Assembly (NCBI GenBank): GCA_963816315.1
Contig: CAWFJZ010000036.1
Location: forward strand, 62,001 to 126,000
Source: CADEEN01 sp963816315
GTDB taxonomy: Bacteria > Pseudomonadota > Gammaproteobacteria > Burkholderiales > Burkholderiaceae_C
Reading direction: 5' to 3'
DNA length: 64,000 nt
Shown here in pieces: positions 25,674 through 34,992 of the stretch. Under the pieces are notes generated by a model that saw only the letters and a list, made by a program, of their open reading frames with translations, had not been told where the DNA came from and did not search any database. Numbering within the stretch: position 1 is the first letter of the stretch; the number at the start of each line of letters is the position of its first letter. A program made the translations under genes and the position numbers.

Positions 25674-28600
25674 TCAAACGCGCTCTTGGAGTTTGGCCGC
25701 AACGATCCTTATCGTCCTCGGGCCGGGTGCGACTCTGCCGTGAAAACGGTCGAGCAACTCGCGCCAGCGCCCTTTGGCACTCGCCAGGTTGGCGAGTTTC
25801 ACGTGGCCATAGCCGCGGATGGTCTCGGGCACTTTGGCGATGGCCACTGCAAGTGCGTGTTTTTCGGCCGTGAGTGACGCCAACACCTCGTCGATCAGCG
25901 CTTCGTAGTCGCGCGCGAGTTGGCGTTCGAGTTTGCGCTCTTCGGTGTGGCCGAACGGGTCGAACCAGCGCCCGCGGATGCGGCGGGCTGAAGACAAGAC
26001 GCGCAGTGCCGGCATCAGCCATCTGCCCAGGCGCATCTTCTTCGGCCGGCCGTCGGCGCCGCGGCGGGCGAGCAGCGGCGGGGCCATGTGGAAGGTGAGG
26101 CCGTCCCAGCGTTCGAACTGGTCGCCGAGCGCTTGCATGAAGCCGCCGTCGGTGTACAGGCGTGCGACTTCGTACTCGTCTTTCACTGCGAGCAGGCGCG
26201 CGTACTGGCGGGCGACGGTGTCGGTCAAGGTGTCGTGGCCGAGCGCGGCTTCTGCGCGGCGCACGCGATCGACGAGTGCGCGATAGCGCTGCGCGAGGGC
26301 GGCGTCCTGGTAGTCGGTGAGGAAGGTTTCGCGGCGGGCGATCAGCGCGTCGAGCGTGTCGGCGGCTGCAACCGCCGGTGAACCTTCGAGCCGCAGCAGC
26401 GCGTCTGGCGCAGCGACTGACAAGCGGCCGAGCGAAAAGGCGAGTTTGTTGGTCTCCACCGCCACGCCGTTCAATTCGATGGCGCGCATCAGCGCCGATT
26501 CACTCACCGGCACGAGGCCGCGCTGAAACGCAACGCCGAGCATGACGATGTTGGCCGGCATCGTGTCGCCGAGCATGCGTTGCGCGATCGATTGCGCGTC
26601 GGTCGTGAACACGCGTTCGGCGCCGGCGGCGTGGCGCAGCTTGTCTAGCAGCGCGCCGGCGTGCAGGCTGGCGTTGGGGTCGCGCACGAAGGCCGCCGTG
26701 GCCAGCTCGTGCGTGTTGGCGATGACCACCGTGCGGCCGTGCTTGACGGTGCCCAGCGCGTCGGCCGAGGCGCCGACGACCATGTCGCAGGCGAGCACGA
26801 GGTCAGCCTGTTGGGTGTCGATGCGCACCTGGTTGAGTTCATCGGGCGTGAGGGCCAGGCGCACGAAGGACAACACCGCGCCGCCCTTTTGCGCAAAGCC
26901 CATGAAGTCGAGCACCGAGGCCTGTTTGTGTTCGAGGTGCGTGGCCATCGTGATCAGCGCGCCCACTGTCACCACGCCGGTGCCGCCGACGCCGGTGACG
27001 AGCAGGTCGAACGGCCCCGTCCACTGCCACGGTGCGGGCGACGCAATCGCCGCGAGTTCGCGCGCCACCGCGTCGGCGCTGACGCCCGAGCCGACACGTT
27101 TCTTCAGCACGGCGCCTTCGACGGTGACGAAGCTCGGGCAGAAGCCGTTGATGCAGGAAAAATCCTTGTTGCACGACGACTGTTCGATCTGGCGCTTGCG
27201 GCCCCAATCGGTTTCGACCGGAATCACGGAGAGACAGTTGCTGGCCACGCCACAGTCGCCGCAGCCTTCGCAGACGCGCTGGTTGATGAAGATGCGTTGC
27301 GGCGGATCCACGAGTTCCTTTTTCTTGCGCCGCCGCCGCTTCTCTGCCGCGCAGGTCTGGTCGTAGATCAGCAGCGTCACGCCTTCAATGTCACGCAGCT
27401 CGCGCTGCACGGCGTCCATCTCGGCGCGGTCGTGAAACGTCGTGCCCTTCGGGAACGCGCCTTCATGGCCGCGGTACTTGCCGATCTCGTCGCTCACCAC
27501 GACGACGCGCTTCGCACCCTCGGCCTCGACCTGCCGCGCGATCTCGGGCACGCTGATGTGGCCATCCACCGGCTGGCCGCCGGTCATCGCCACCGCGTCG
27601 TTGTAGAGCAGCTTGTAGGTGATGTTCGTGTTGGCGGCGATCGCTTGGCGGATGGCGAGCAACCCCGAGTGAAAGTAGGTGCCGTCGCCGAGGTTCTGGA
27701 AGACGTGTTTCTCCGTCGTGAAGCGCGAGTGCGCGGCCCAATCGACACCCTCGGCGCCCATCTGGATCAGGCCACTGGTGTCGCGCTCCATCCAGCTCGC
27801 CATGAAGTGACAGCCGATGCCCGCCAGCGCGCGCGAGCCTGCGGGCACTTTGGTGCTGCTGTTGTGCGGACAGCCCGAGCAGAAATACGGTTGCCGCTTG
27901 ACGGCATCGGCCTCGTTCGACAGCAGCGACGGCATCGTGAAATCGACGACGAGGCTCCGTCGGTCGAGCGCCGGGTTCAATCGCGCCAGCCACTCGGCGA
28001 CGACAGCCATGATGCGCGACGGCCGCAGCTCGCCGAGCGCGGCGATCAGCGCACGGCCTTCGCTGTCGGTCTTGCCGGCCGAACTCTTGCCGGAAATACG
28101 CGGCCTCTGCTCGTTGGGCACCGCGTACAGCAGCTCCTTGATCTGGCGCTCGACGACCGGCGCCTTTTCTTCGATGACGAGGATCTCTTCCAGTCCCGTC
28201 ACGAAGTCGAGCATGCGCGTCGGTTCGAGCGGGAAGACGAGGCCGACCTTGTAAACACGTACGCCGGCGGCCGATAGCGCATTCGGATCGAGCTGCAAGC
28301 GGCGCAGCACTTCCATGAAATCGAAATGCGCCTTGCCGACGGTGACGATGCCCAGCGTCGCGCGCGGGCTGGCGACGATGTGCTTGTCGAGCGAATTGAT
28401 CTTGGCGAACGCGCGCACGGCGTCGAGCTTGCCCGCCAGCCGCTCTTCCAATGCGAGTGACGGCAGATCGACCGAGCGCACGTGCAGCGATTGCGACGGC
28501 ACAAAGTCCACCGGCAATGTGAAGCCCAGCGGCACGGCATCGAGGTCCACCGTCATGCCCGACTCGACGACTTCGCTGATCGCCTTGAAGCCGACCCACG

Positions 28601-29186
28601 CGCCGGAGAAGCGCGACAGCGCCCAGCCGTAGAGGCCGAACTCGAGGTACTCGGCGACGTTGCCCGGGTGCAGCACCGGCATGCTCCAGGCCTGCATCGC
28701 CAGGTCGCTCTGATGCGGCATCGATGACGAAACACAGCCGTGGTCGTCACCGGCGACGACGAGCACGCCGCCTTGCGCCGACGAGCCATAGACGTTGCCG
28801 TGCTTCAACGCGTCGCCCGAACGATCGACGCCGGGGCCCTTGCCGTACCACATCGCGGCCACGCCATCGACCGTGCGCTTCGGGTCGAGTGCGACGCGCT
28901 GCGTGCCCAGGCACGCGGTGGCGGCGAGGTCTTCGTTGATGGCCGGCAGGAACTGCACGCCGGCGGCACTCAACAGCGCCTGGGCCTTCCACAACTGCTG
29001 ATCGACCATGCCCAGCGGCGAGCCGCGGTAGCCGGAGACGAAGCCGGCCGTCTTCAGGCCTGCAGCCTCGTCGGCGCGGCGCTGCATCAAGAGCAGGCGC
29101 ACCAGGGCCTGTGTGCCGGTGAGAAAGACCGCGCCGGTGCTGGCGGCGAGGTTGTCCTGCAGACGGTAGTCGCGCAGTGTCGTCAT
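25674..29186 (-). CDS. Indolepyruvate ferredoxin oxidoreductase family protein, fused subunits
   Basis: A 1170-residue 2-oxoacid:ferredoxin oxidoreductase with all domains on one chain: an N-terminal pyrimidine-binding region (FVSGYRGSPLGMVDQQLW), a TPP-binding domain (GIGCHFMASW, GDGTYFHSGLLAIRQA, MTGGQPVDGH), an iron-sulfur segment (CEGCGDCGVASNCLSV and CNKDFSCINGFCPSF), and a C-terminal gamma-type domain (GVGGTGVVTVGALITMA). It decarboxylates aryl- or branched-chain 2-oxoacids to acyl-CoA. It is divergent from liuB across a LiuR-type palindrome, so a role in leucine-derived 2-oxoisocaproate oxidation is a reasonable inference. Confidence 0.93.
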   Translation of the reverse strand: MTTLRDYRLQDNLAASTGAVFLTGTQALVRLLLMQRRADEAAGLKTAGFVSGYRGSPLGMVDQQLWKAQALLSAAGVQFLPAINEDLAATACLGTQRVALDPKRTVDGVAAMWYGKGPGVDRSGDALKHGNVYGSSAQGGVLVVAGDDHGCVSSSMPHQSDLAMQAWSMPVLHPGNVAEYLEFGLYGWALSRFSGAWVGFKAISEVVESGMTVDLDAVPLGFTLPVDFVPSQSLHVRSVDLPSLALEERLAGKLDAVRAFAKINSLDKHIVASPRATLGIVTVGKAHFDFMEVLRRLQLDPNALSAAGVRVYKVGLVFPLEPTRMLDFVTGLEEILVIEEKAPVVERQIKELLYAVPNEQRPRISGKSSAGKTDSEGRALIAALGELRPSRIMAVVAEWLARLNPALDRRSLVVDFTMPSLLSNEADAVKRQPYFCSGCPHNSSTKVPAGSRALAGIGCHFMASWMERDTSGLIQMGAEGVDWAAHSRFTTEKHVFQNLGDGTYFHSGLLAIRQAIAANTNITYKLLYNDAVAMTGGQPVDGHISVPEIARQVEAEGAKRVVVVSDEIGKYRGHEGAFPKGTTFHDRAEMDAVQRELRDIEGVTLLIYDQTCAAEKRRRRKKKELVDPPQRIFINQRVCEGCGDCGVASNCLSVIPVETDWGRKRQIEQSSCNKDFSCINGFCPSFVTVEGAVLKKRVGSGVSADAVARELAAIASPAPWQWTGPFDLLVTGVGGTGVVTVGALITMATHLEHKQASVLDFMGFAQKGGAVLSFVRLALTPDELNQVRIDTQQADLVLACDMVVGASADALGTVKHGRTVVIANTHELATAAFVRDPNASLHAGALLDKLRHAAGAERVFTTDAQSIAQRMLGDTMPANIVMLGVAFQRGLVPVSESALMRAIELNGVAVETNKLAFSLGRLSVAAPDALLRLEGSPAVAAADTLDALIARRETFLTDYQDAALAQRYRALVDRVRRAEAALGHDTLTDTVARQYARLLAVKDEYEVARLYTDGGFMQALGDQFERWDGLTFHMAPPLLARRGADGRPKKMRLGRWLMPALRVLSSARRIRGRWFDPFGHTEERKLERQLARDYEALIDEVLASLTAEKHALAVAIAKVPETIRGYGHVKLANLASAKGRWRELLDRFHGRVAPGPRTIRIVAAKLQERV

Positions 29187-29242
29187 GGTGTGCCTTGTGG
29201 GAACGGTGCGATGGTAGGCTGGTTTGCGCCCATAGAATCTGA

Positions 29243-29260
29243 ATTGACGTTAACGTCAAT
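29243..29260. promoter_or_regulatory. LiuR-type operator, copy 1
   Basis: The perfect 18-bp palindrome ATTGACGTTAACGTCAAT lies 22 bases before the liuB start and 57 bases from the divergent oxidoreductase start. An identical palindrome (20 shared bases including flanks) lies beside the MerR gene at 53623-53640. Its form matches what is known of LiuR sites upstream of liu genes. Its position could control both directions. Confidence 0.85.
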
Positions 29261-29281
29261 CAGCGCCTCACGAAAGACAAG

Positions 29282-30889
29282 ATGCCCACGTTGGCCAGCA
29301 AGCTCAACCCGCGCTCCGAAGACTTCAAGGCCAACGCAGCGGCGATGCGCGCGCTCGTCGATGACTTGAACGCCAAGCTCGAACGGATCGCGCAGGGCGG
29401 CGGCGAGGGGCCGCGCGCCAAGCACCTCGCGCGCGGCAAGTTGCTGCCGCGCGACCGCGTCGAGATGCTGCTCGACCCGGACACGCCGTTTCTCGAAGTC
29501 GCGCCGCTGGCCGCGCTCGAGATGTACAACAACGACGCGCCGGGCGCAGGCCTGATCGCCGGCATCGGCCGCGTCGCCGGCGTCGAGTGCATGGTGGTCT
29601 GCAACGACGCCACCGTGAAGGGCGGCACCTACTACCCGATGACGGTGAAGAAACACCTGCGCGCGCAGGAGATCGCGCAGCAGAACCGGCTGCCTTGCAT
29701 TTACCTGGTGGACAGCGGCGGAGCCAACTTGCCGAACCAGGACGACGTCTTCCCCGACCGCGATCACTTCGGCCGCATCTTCTTCAACCAGGCGCAGATG
29801 TCCGCGCTGGGCATTCCGCAGATCGCCGTCGTCATGGGCTCGTGCACCGCCGGCGGCGCCTACATGCCGGCGATGAGCGACGAGTCGATCATCGTCAAGG
29901 AGCAGGGCACGATCTTTCTCGGCGGGCCGCCGCTGGTGAAGGCCGCCATCGGCGAGATCGTCAGCGCCGAAGACCTGGGCGGCGGCGACGTGCACACGCG
30001 CTTGTCGGGCGTGGTCGATCACCTGGCGCAGGACGACATGCACGCGCTGGCGATCGCACGCGCGTCGGTCGGGCGGCTGAACTGGCGCAAGGAGCACGCG
30101 ATGAAACTCGCACCGCCGCGCGCGCCGCTGCTGCCCGCCGATGAGCTGCACGGCGTGATCCCGATCGACACGCGCAAGCCTTACGACGTGCGCGAGATCA
30201 TCGCCCGCATCGTGGACGCGTCGGAGTTCGACGAATTCAAGGCCCGCTACGGCAGCACGCTCGTCACCGGCTTTGCGCACATCGAGGGCATGCCGGTCGG
30301 CATCGTCGCCAACAACGGCGTGTTGTTCAGCGAGAGCGCCATGAAAGGCGCGCACTTCATCGAACTCTGCGGCCAGCGCAAGGTGCCGCTCATCTTCCTG
30401 CAGAACATCACCGGCTTCATGGTCGGCAAGAAGTACGAGAACGAGGGCATCGCCAAACACGGCGCGAAGATGGTCACCGCGGTGTCCACCGTCAACGTGC
30501 CCAAGTTCACCGTCATCATCGGCGGCAGCTTCGGCGCCGGCAACTACGGCATGTGCGGCCGCGCCTTCGGCCCGCGCTTCTTGTGGATGTGGCCGAACGC
30601 GCGCATCAGCGTCATGGGCGGCGAGCAGGCCGCGAGCGTGCTGGCCACCGTCAAGCGCGACGGCATCGAAGGCAAGGGCGGGACGTGGAGCGCCGACGAA
30701 GAGGCCCAATTCAAGCAGCCGATCCTCGACCAGTTCGCGCACCAGGCGCACCCGTACTTCGCCAGCGCGCGCCTGTGGGACGACGGCGTGATTGACCCCG
30801 CCGACACCCGCCGCGTGCTCGCGCTGGCGCTGTCGGCGAGCTTGAATGCGCCGATCCCGGACGTGAAATTCGGCGTTTTCAGAATGTGA
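29282..30889 (+). CDS. liuB: Methylcrotonoyl-CoA carboxylase beta subunit
   Basis: Carboxyltransferase subunit of 3-methylcrotonyl-CoA carboxylase in leucine degradation; carboxylates methylcrotonyl-CoA with the biotin carrier of LiuD. 535 residues, typical length. N-terminal KHLARGKLLPRDRVEMLLDPDTPFLE, then YLVDSGGANLPNQDDVFPDRDHFGRIFFNQA, GSCTAGGAYMPAMSDES, and the CoA-side block GGSFGAGNYGMCGRAFGPRFLWMWPNARISVMGG. It is the first gene of a long plus-strand run and has the LiuR palindrome in its promoter. Confidence 0.96.
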   Translation: MPTLASKLNPRSEDFKANAAAMRALVDDLNAKLERIAQGGGEGPRAKHLARGKLLPRDRVEMLLDPDTPFLEVAPLAALEMYNNDAPGAGLIAGIGRVAGVECMVVCNDATVKGGTYYPMTVKKHLRAQEIAQQNRLPCIYLVDSGGANLPNQDDVFPDRDHFGRIFFNQAQMSALGIPQIAVVMGSCTAGGAYMPAMSDESIIVKEQGTIFLGGPPLVKAAIGEIVSAEDLGGGDVHTRLSGVVDHLAQDDMHALAIARASVGRLNWRKEHAMKLAPPRAPLLPADELHGVIPIDTRKPYDVREIIARIVDASEFDEFKARYGSTLVTGFAHIEGMPVGIVANNGVLFSESAMKGAHFIELCGQRKVPLIFLQNITGFMVGKKYENEGIAKHGAKMVTAVSTVNVPKFTVIIGGSFGAGNYGMCGRAFGPRFLWMWPNARISVMGGEQAASVLATVKRDGIEGKGGTWSADEEAQFKQPILDQFAHQAHPYFASARLWDDGVIDPADTRRVLALALSASLNAPIPDVKFGVFRM

Positions 30890-30895
30890 GCCGAA

Positions 30896-31069
30896 GTGAA
30901 GAAGACGCACCTGGTGATCGACGATGCCGTGCTCGCTGCGGCAATGGTGGCCGGCTCCTACAAGACGCATCGCGAGGCGGTGATCGCCGGCTTGGCAGCG
31001 CTGGTAAAGCAAGCCGCTCGCGAGAAAGCCAATGCACGCCCGCAGAGACGGCGCCGTGGCGCGCGCTGA
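30896..31069 (+). CDS. VapB-like ribbon-helix-helix antitoxin, orphan
   Basis: A 57-residue protein starting at GTG 30896, seven bases after the liuB stop: VKKTHLVIDDAVLAAAMVAG followed by SYKTHREAVIAGLAALVKQA and a basic tail. The pattern K-T-x-V-x-I-D-D-x-x-L-A ... K-T-x-R-E-A-V-x-x-x-L matches DUF2191/VapB-type antitoxins. No PIN-domain toxin follows; the next gene is an acetyltransferase overlapping its end. It may be a solitary regulator or a relic. Identification is by pattern only. Confidence 0.6.
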   Translation: MKKTHLVIDDAVLAAAMVAGSYKTHREAVIAGLAALVKQAAREKANARPQRRRRGAR

Positions 31070-31971
31070 GCTTCGCCCGCTCGCGCCGAGCGACTCCCTC
31101 GAGTCGCTGACCGCATTGCTGCACCGCGCCTACTCGCGCCTCGGCGCCATGGGGTTGAACTACACCGCGGTCGATCAGACGGTGGCGGTGACGGCCCAGC
31201 GCGTCGCCAGCGGCCAGTGCTTCGTCGCCGAGCACGAAGGCCGCCTCGTCGGCACCGTGACCGTCGGCGGGGCATGGGACGTGCAGCGCGTGCCCGGCGC
31301 GCGGCAGTGCCCGTGGTACCTGCGGCGCGACATCGCGCACCTGCACCAGCTCGGCGTCGAGCCCGGCGCGCAGGGGCAGGGCATCGGCACGGCGCTGATC
31401 GTGGCGTGCGAGCAGTGGGCGCGCGAGCAGGGCCTGGGCGCGATCGCGCTCGACACCGCCGCGCCGGCGTCGCACTTGCGTGCTCGCTACGCGCGCTTGG
31501 GCTACAGCGATGCCGATGAAGTGCAATGGTCCGGCAAGACCTACCGCACGGTGATCATGGTCAAGCCGCTCGCCGGCGCGGTGCCGGGCACGCAAGACAC
31601 CGAGCACCGCTGCGCGCTCGTGCGCGCGCTGTGGGCGCATGTGCAGGCGCGCGATTGGGCGGCGATGCGGGCCGCGTTTGCCGACGACGTGGTGACGCTG
31701 TGGCCAGTGACGGGCGAGCGCTTCGACGGCGCCGACGCTGATCGTGCGCGTCAACGCCGAGTACCCGGAAGGCTGGGCGATCGAGGTCCAGGCCGTCGAT
31801 GCTTTGGTGGACGGCAGGGTGCACTCGATCGTCGAAGTACCGCACGGCGCGCAGCGTTTCTTCGCGCACTCGCGGTTCACTTTTGCCGGCACGCAGATCG
31901 CGCAGCTCTGCGAACATTGGGCGGTGGCTGAAGCGCCGCCGGCTTGGCGTGCGGCCCTCGATCGTGGATAA
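31032..31971 (+). CDS. GNAT acetyltransferase - SnoaL-like fusion (one frameshift)
   Basis: Residues about 10-170 form a GNAT N-acetyltransferase: CFVAEHEGRLVGTVTVGG, HLHQLGVEPGAQGQGIGTAL (acetyl-CoA P-loop), ARYARLGYSDADEV. It continues into an NTF2/SnoaL-like region (ALWAHVQARDWAAMRAAFADDVVTLWP). A frame change near 31737 leads to EYPEGWAIEVQAVDALVDGR and HSRFTFAGTQIAQLCEHWA, completing the SnoaL-like fold. GTG 31056 is an alternative start that reduces overlap with the antitoxin-like gene. The substrate is unknown. Confidence 0.78.
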
Positions 31972-33097
31972 CGCCTACCTCACCCCCGAGCACGAACTGC
32001 TGCGCGAGCAGATTGCGCGCTTCGTCGCGCGCGAGGTTGAGCCGCACGGCGAGCAGTGGGAGCGCGACGGTTGCGTGCCGCGCGACGTGCTGCGCAAGAT
32101 GGGCGACGCGGGGTTGCTCGGCCTGATGTACGACAGCGAGCACGGTGGCGCCGAGGCCGACGCACTGACCAACCTCGTCTTCGCCGAAGCGCTGTCGCAA
32201 TCCACCTTCGGCGGCTTCATCATCACCGTGCTCGTGCACACCGACATGGCCAGCCCGCACCTGCACCATGCGGGCACGCCCGAGCAGAAGGCGCTCTACA
32301 TGCCGGGCATCACGGCGGGCCGCACGATCACCGCCGTCGCCATCACCGAGCCCGGCGCGGGTTCCGACGTGGCGGGGCTGCGCATGTCGGCGCGCCGCGA
32401 CGGCGACGAGTGGGTGCTCGACGGCAGCAAGCTCTTCATCACCAACGGCGTGCATGCCGACTTGTACTTCGTCGCCGCGCGCACCGGCCCCGGTCGCCAC
32501 GACATCTCGATGTTCATCGTCGAAAAAGGCACGCCGGGCTTTGCCGTCGGCCGCGCGCTCGACAAGACCGGCTGGCTGTCGTCCGACACCGCCGAGCTGG
32601 TCTTCGACGGCTGCCGCATCCCGGCGGCGAACCTGCTCGGCGAGGAGAACCACGGCTTCCGCTCGGTGATGAAGAACTTCCAGACCGAGCGCATCGCCTT
32701 GGGCGCGATGGCGGTCGGCCACGCAACGCAAGCGCTGAAGCTGACGCTGGCCCATGTGCGCGACCGCCAGGCCTTCGGCGGCACGCTGTTCGACAAGCAG
32801 GCCGTGCGCCAGCGCATCGCCATGCTCGACGCCAAGACGCGCGCGGCGCGCCAGTACCTCTACCACTGCGCCTGGCTGGTCACGCAGGGCCGCGACGTGG
32901 TGCAGGACGTGTCGATGCTCAAGGCCCTCACCGGCGAGCTGGTCAACGAAGTGGTGCAGGGCTGCCAGCAGTTCCACGGCGGCATGGGCTACATGCGCGG
33001 CATGGCGATCGAGCGGCTGTGGCGCGACGCGCGCATCCTCGCCATCGGCGGTGGCGCCACCGAAGTCATGCTCGATGAAGCGGCGAAGCGCTATTGA
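31964..33097 (+). CDS. Acyl-CoA dehydrogenase
   Basis: FAD-dependent dehydrogenase of 377 residues with the standard ACAD blocks: YLTPEHELLREQIARFVARE, AVAITEPGAGSDVAGLRMSA, GSKLFITNGVHADLYFVAAR, RDRQAFGGTLFDKQAVRQ and QFHGGMGYMRGMAIERLWRDARILAIGGGATEVM, the last carrying the usual C-terminal Glu. Start GTG 31964 overlaps the preceding stop by eight bases. In the leucine gene run it could act on a second acyl-CoA (isobutyryl, 2-methylbutyryl or medium chain). Confidence 0.92.
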   Translation: MDNAYLTPEHELLREQIARFVAREVEPHGEQWERDGCVPRDVLRKMGDAGLLGLMYDSEHGGAEADALTNLVFAEALSQSTFGGFIITVLVHTDMASPHLHHAGTPEQKALYMPGITAGRTITAVAITEPGAGSDVAGLRMSARRDGDEWVLDGSKLFITNGVHADLYFVAARTGPGRHDISMFIVEKGTPGFAVGRALDKTGWLSSDTAELVFDGCRIPAANLLGEENHGFRSVMKNFQTERIALGAMAVGHATQALKLTLAHVRDRQAFGGTLFDKQAVRQRIAMLDAKTRAARQYLYHCAWLVTQGRDVVQDVSMLKALTGELVNEVVQGCQQFHGGMGYMRGMAIERLWRDARILAIGGGATEVMLDEAAKRY

Positions 33098-33107
33098 GGA
33101 CTGGCAG

Positions 33108-33623
33108 ATGCAGCCTTACTTCACCATGCTCGCCCGCTACCACGCCTGGGCCACCCGCCGGCTCTACGAGCATGTGGATGCCTTGCCGGAGGCCGACTAC
33201 CGGCGCGACGCCGGCCTGTTTTTCCGCAGCGTGCACGGCACGCTGAACCACCTGCTGGTGGCCGAGCGCGAGCTTTGGTACGCCCGCTTTGCCGAAGGCC
33301 GATCGCCACGGCTCGCGCTCGACGCCGAACTCGAAAGCGACCGTGTCCGCCTGCGCGAGCGCTTGCTAGAGGGCGTCGCGCTATGGGCGCCGCTCATCGC
33401 GCAATGGTCAGCCTCGCGCTTCGACAGCAGCAGCCTGAACTACACGTCCACCAAGGGCGTGGCCCTGTCGCTGCCGTTCGCGGCCACGCTCGGCCATGTC
33501 TTCAATCACGGCACGCACCACCGCGGCCAGATCACGGCGGCGATCACGGCGTTGGGGCATCCGTGTCCCGAGCTCGATCTGGTGCGGATGCTGGTCGAAG
33601 AGCGGGACGGCGCACCCTCGTGA
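33108..33623 (+). CDS. DinB-family protein
   Basis: A 171-residue four-helix-bundle protein of the DinB/YfiT group: LARYHAWATRRLYEHVDAL, FFRSVHGTLNHLLVAERELWYARF and FNHGTHHRGQITAAITALG. Three conserved histidines (in GTLNHLL and HGTHHRGQ) form the metal site. Members are putative metal-dependent thiol transferases. It is eleven bases after the acyl-CoA dehydrogenase. Confidence 0.9.
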   Translation: MQPYFTMLARYHAWATRRLYEHVDALPEADYRRDAGLFFRSVHGTLNHLLVAERELWYARFAEGRSPRLALDAELESDRVRLRERLLEGVALWAPLIAQWSASRFDSSSLNYTSTKGVALSLPFAATLGHVFNHGTHHRGQITAAITALGHPCPELDLVRMLVEERDGAPS

Positions 33624-34201
33624 AACCCAGTGACGGCGATGAATCGGTGGTGGCCTCGTTCTTCTGGCGCCGCCTCAACGGTCACGGCCATGACGCCTGC
33701 CGTCTGATCCGGCGCGCCGACGGTTGGGCGCTCGTCGGCGCGGCGGTGTTCGCCGAAGGGGCCCGCGTCTGCGCGCTCGGCTATCAGGTGATTGCCGACA
33801 CGAGTTTTCGCACACGCCGTGCCACGCTGCAGGGCTCGGTGGGCCGGCGCAGCGTCGCGCACGCGATACGCGCCTCGCGCCGCGGCGGCTGGAAGCTCGA
33901 CGGCCGACCCGTCGATGGCTTGTCCGATTGCGTCGATCTCGATCTGGGTTTCACGCCTTCCACCAACCTGCTCGCGATCCGCCGCCTGGCGCTGCGCGTG
34001 GGCGACGCGGCCGAGGCCCCCGCGGCGTACCTGGCGTTTCCCGCGCTGCGGCTCGAGCGGCTCGAGCAGCGCTATGCGCGCGTGACCCGCGACGCCTATG
34101 ACTACGAGGCGCCGGCGTTCGGCTATCGCGGCCGGCTGCGTGTGTCGCCGCAGGGCGGCGTCGTGCACTATCCGGGCTTGTTCGAACGGGTTTCGCGATG
34201 A
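33620..34201 (+). CDS. Putative glycolipid-binding (DUF1089) family protein
   Basis: A 193-residue protein similar to the putative glycolipid-binding family: VVASFFWRRLNGHGHDACRL, GYQVIADTSFRTRRATLQGSVG, GWKLDGRPVDGLSDCVDLDLGFTPSTNLLAIRRL and a C-terminal FGYRGRLRVSPQGGVVHYPGL. GTG 33620 overlaps the DinB stop (GTGA), and its own stop overlaps the liuC ATG, so it is embedded in the operon. Role in leucine metabolism unknown. Confidence 0.8.
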   Translation: MKPSDGDESVVASFFWRRLNGHGHDACRLIRRADGWALVGAAVFAEGARVCALGYQVIADTSFRTRRATLQGSVGRRSVAHAIRASRRGGWKLDGRPVDGLSDCVDLDLGFTPSTNLLAIRRLALRVGDAAEAPAAYLAFPALRLERLEQRYARVTRDAYDYEAPAFGYRGRLRVSPQGGVVHYPGLFERVSR

Positions 34202-34992
34202 CCACCCACACCCTCGATATCCGCCGCCCGTCGCCGCACGTGGCCGAGGTCTGGCTCAACCGCCCCGACGTGCGCAACGCCTTCAACGACAGCGTCATCG
34301 CCGAACTCACACAGGCCTTCACGCAACTCGGCGCCGACTCGACGCTGCGCGCGATCGTGCTCGGCGGCCACGGCAAATCGTTCTGCGCCGGCGCCGATCT
34401 GTCGTGGATGCGCGCCATGGCCGGCTACGACTGGGAGCGCAACCGCGCCGACGCGCAGGCGCTGGCCGACATGCTGTGGGCGATCTGCTCGTGCCCGCTG
34501 CCGGTGGTGGGCCGCATTCACGGCGACTGTTATGCCGGCGGCGTCGGCCTGGCCGCCGTGTGCGATGTGCTGGTGGCCGCGGACGGCATGCACTTCTGTC
34601 TGTCGGAAGCCAAGCTCGGTTTGCTGCCGGCCACCATCGGGCCGTATGTCGTGCGCGCCCTCGGCGAGCAGGCGTCGCGGCGCTACTTCACGACGGCCGA
34701 GCGCTTCTCCGCCGCGCGTGCGCATCAACTCGGCTTCGTGCACGAGGTCGTCGCCGCCGAAACGCTCGATGCCAAGGTCAGCGAGATCGTTGCCGCGCTC
34801 GTGGCCAACGGCCCGGCCGCCGTCAAAGCCTGCAAGCGCCTCGTGCAAGATATCGCCGGCCAGCCGATCGACGCAGCGCTGCGCGCCGACACCGCGCGCC
34901 GCATCGCCGACATCCGCGCCAGCGCCGAAGGCAAGGAAGGCGTGCAGAGTTTTCTCGACAAGCGAACGCCTGCGTGGCTGCCCCCACCATGA
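34198..34992 (+). CDS. liuC: Methylglutaconyl-CoA hydratase (enoyl-CoA hydratase family)
   Basis: Hydrates 3-methylglutaconyl-CoA to HMG-CoA, the step between LiuBD and LiuE. 264 residues with crotonase blocks VWLNRPDVRNAFNDSVIAEL, AIVLGGHGKSFCAGADLSWM (oxyanion hole), GDCYAGGVGLAAVCDVLVAADGMHFCLSEAKLGLLPATI and FSAARAHQLGFVHEVV. The specific assignment rests on the LiuC-like sequence and on liuB, liuD and liuE being in the same gene run. Confidence 0.92.
   Translation: MTTHTLDIRRPSPHVAEVWLNRPDVRNAFNDSVIAELTQAFTQLGADSTLRAIVLGGHGKSFCAGADLSWMRAMAGYDWERNRADAQALADMLWAICSCPLPVVGRIHGDCYAGGVGLAAVCDVLVAADGMHFCLSEAKLGLLPATIGPYVVRALGEQASRRYFTTAERFSAARAHQLGFVHEVVAAETLDAKVSEIVAALVANGPAAVKACKRLVQDIAGQPIDAALRADTARRIADIRASAEGKEGVQSFLDKRTPAWLPPP

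Noticed and set aside
26661..28277. A 538-codon plus-strand frame across the oxidoreductase gene
   Set aside because: Composition typical of an antisense shadow; the minus strand carries iron-sulfur and TPP motifs.
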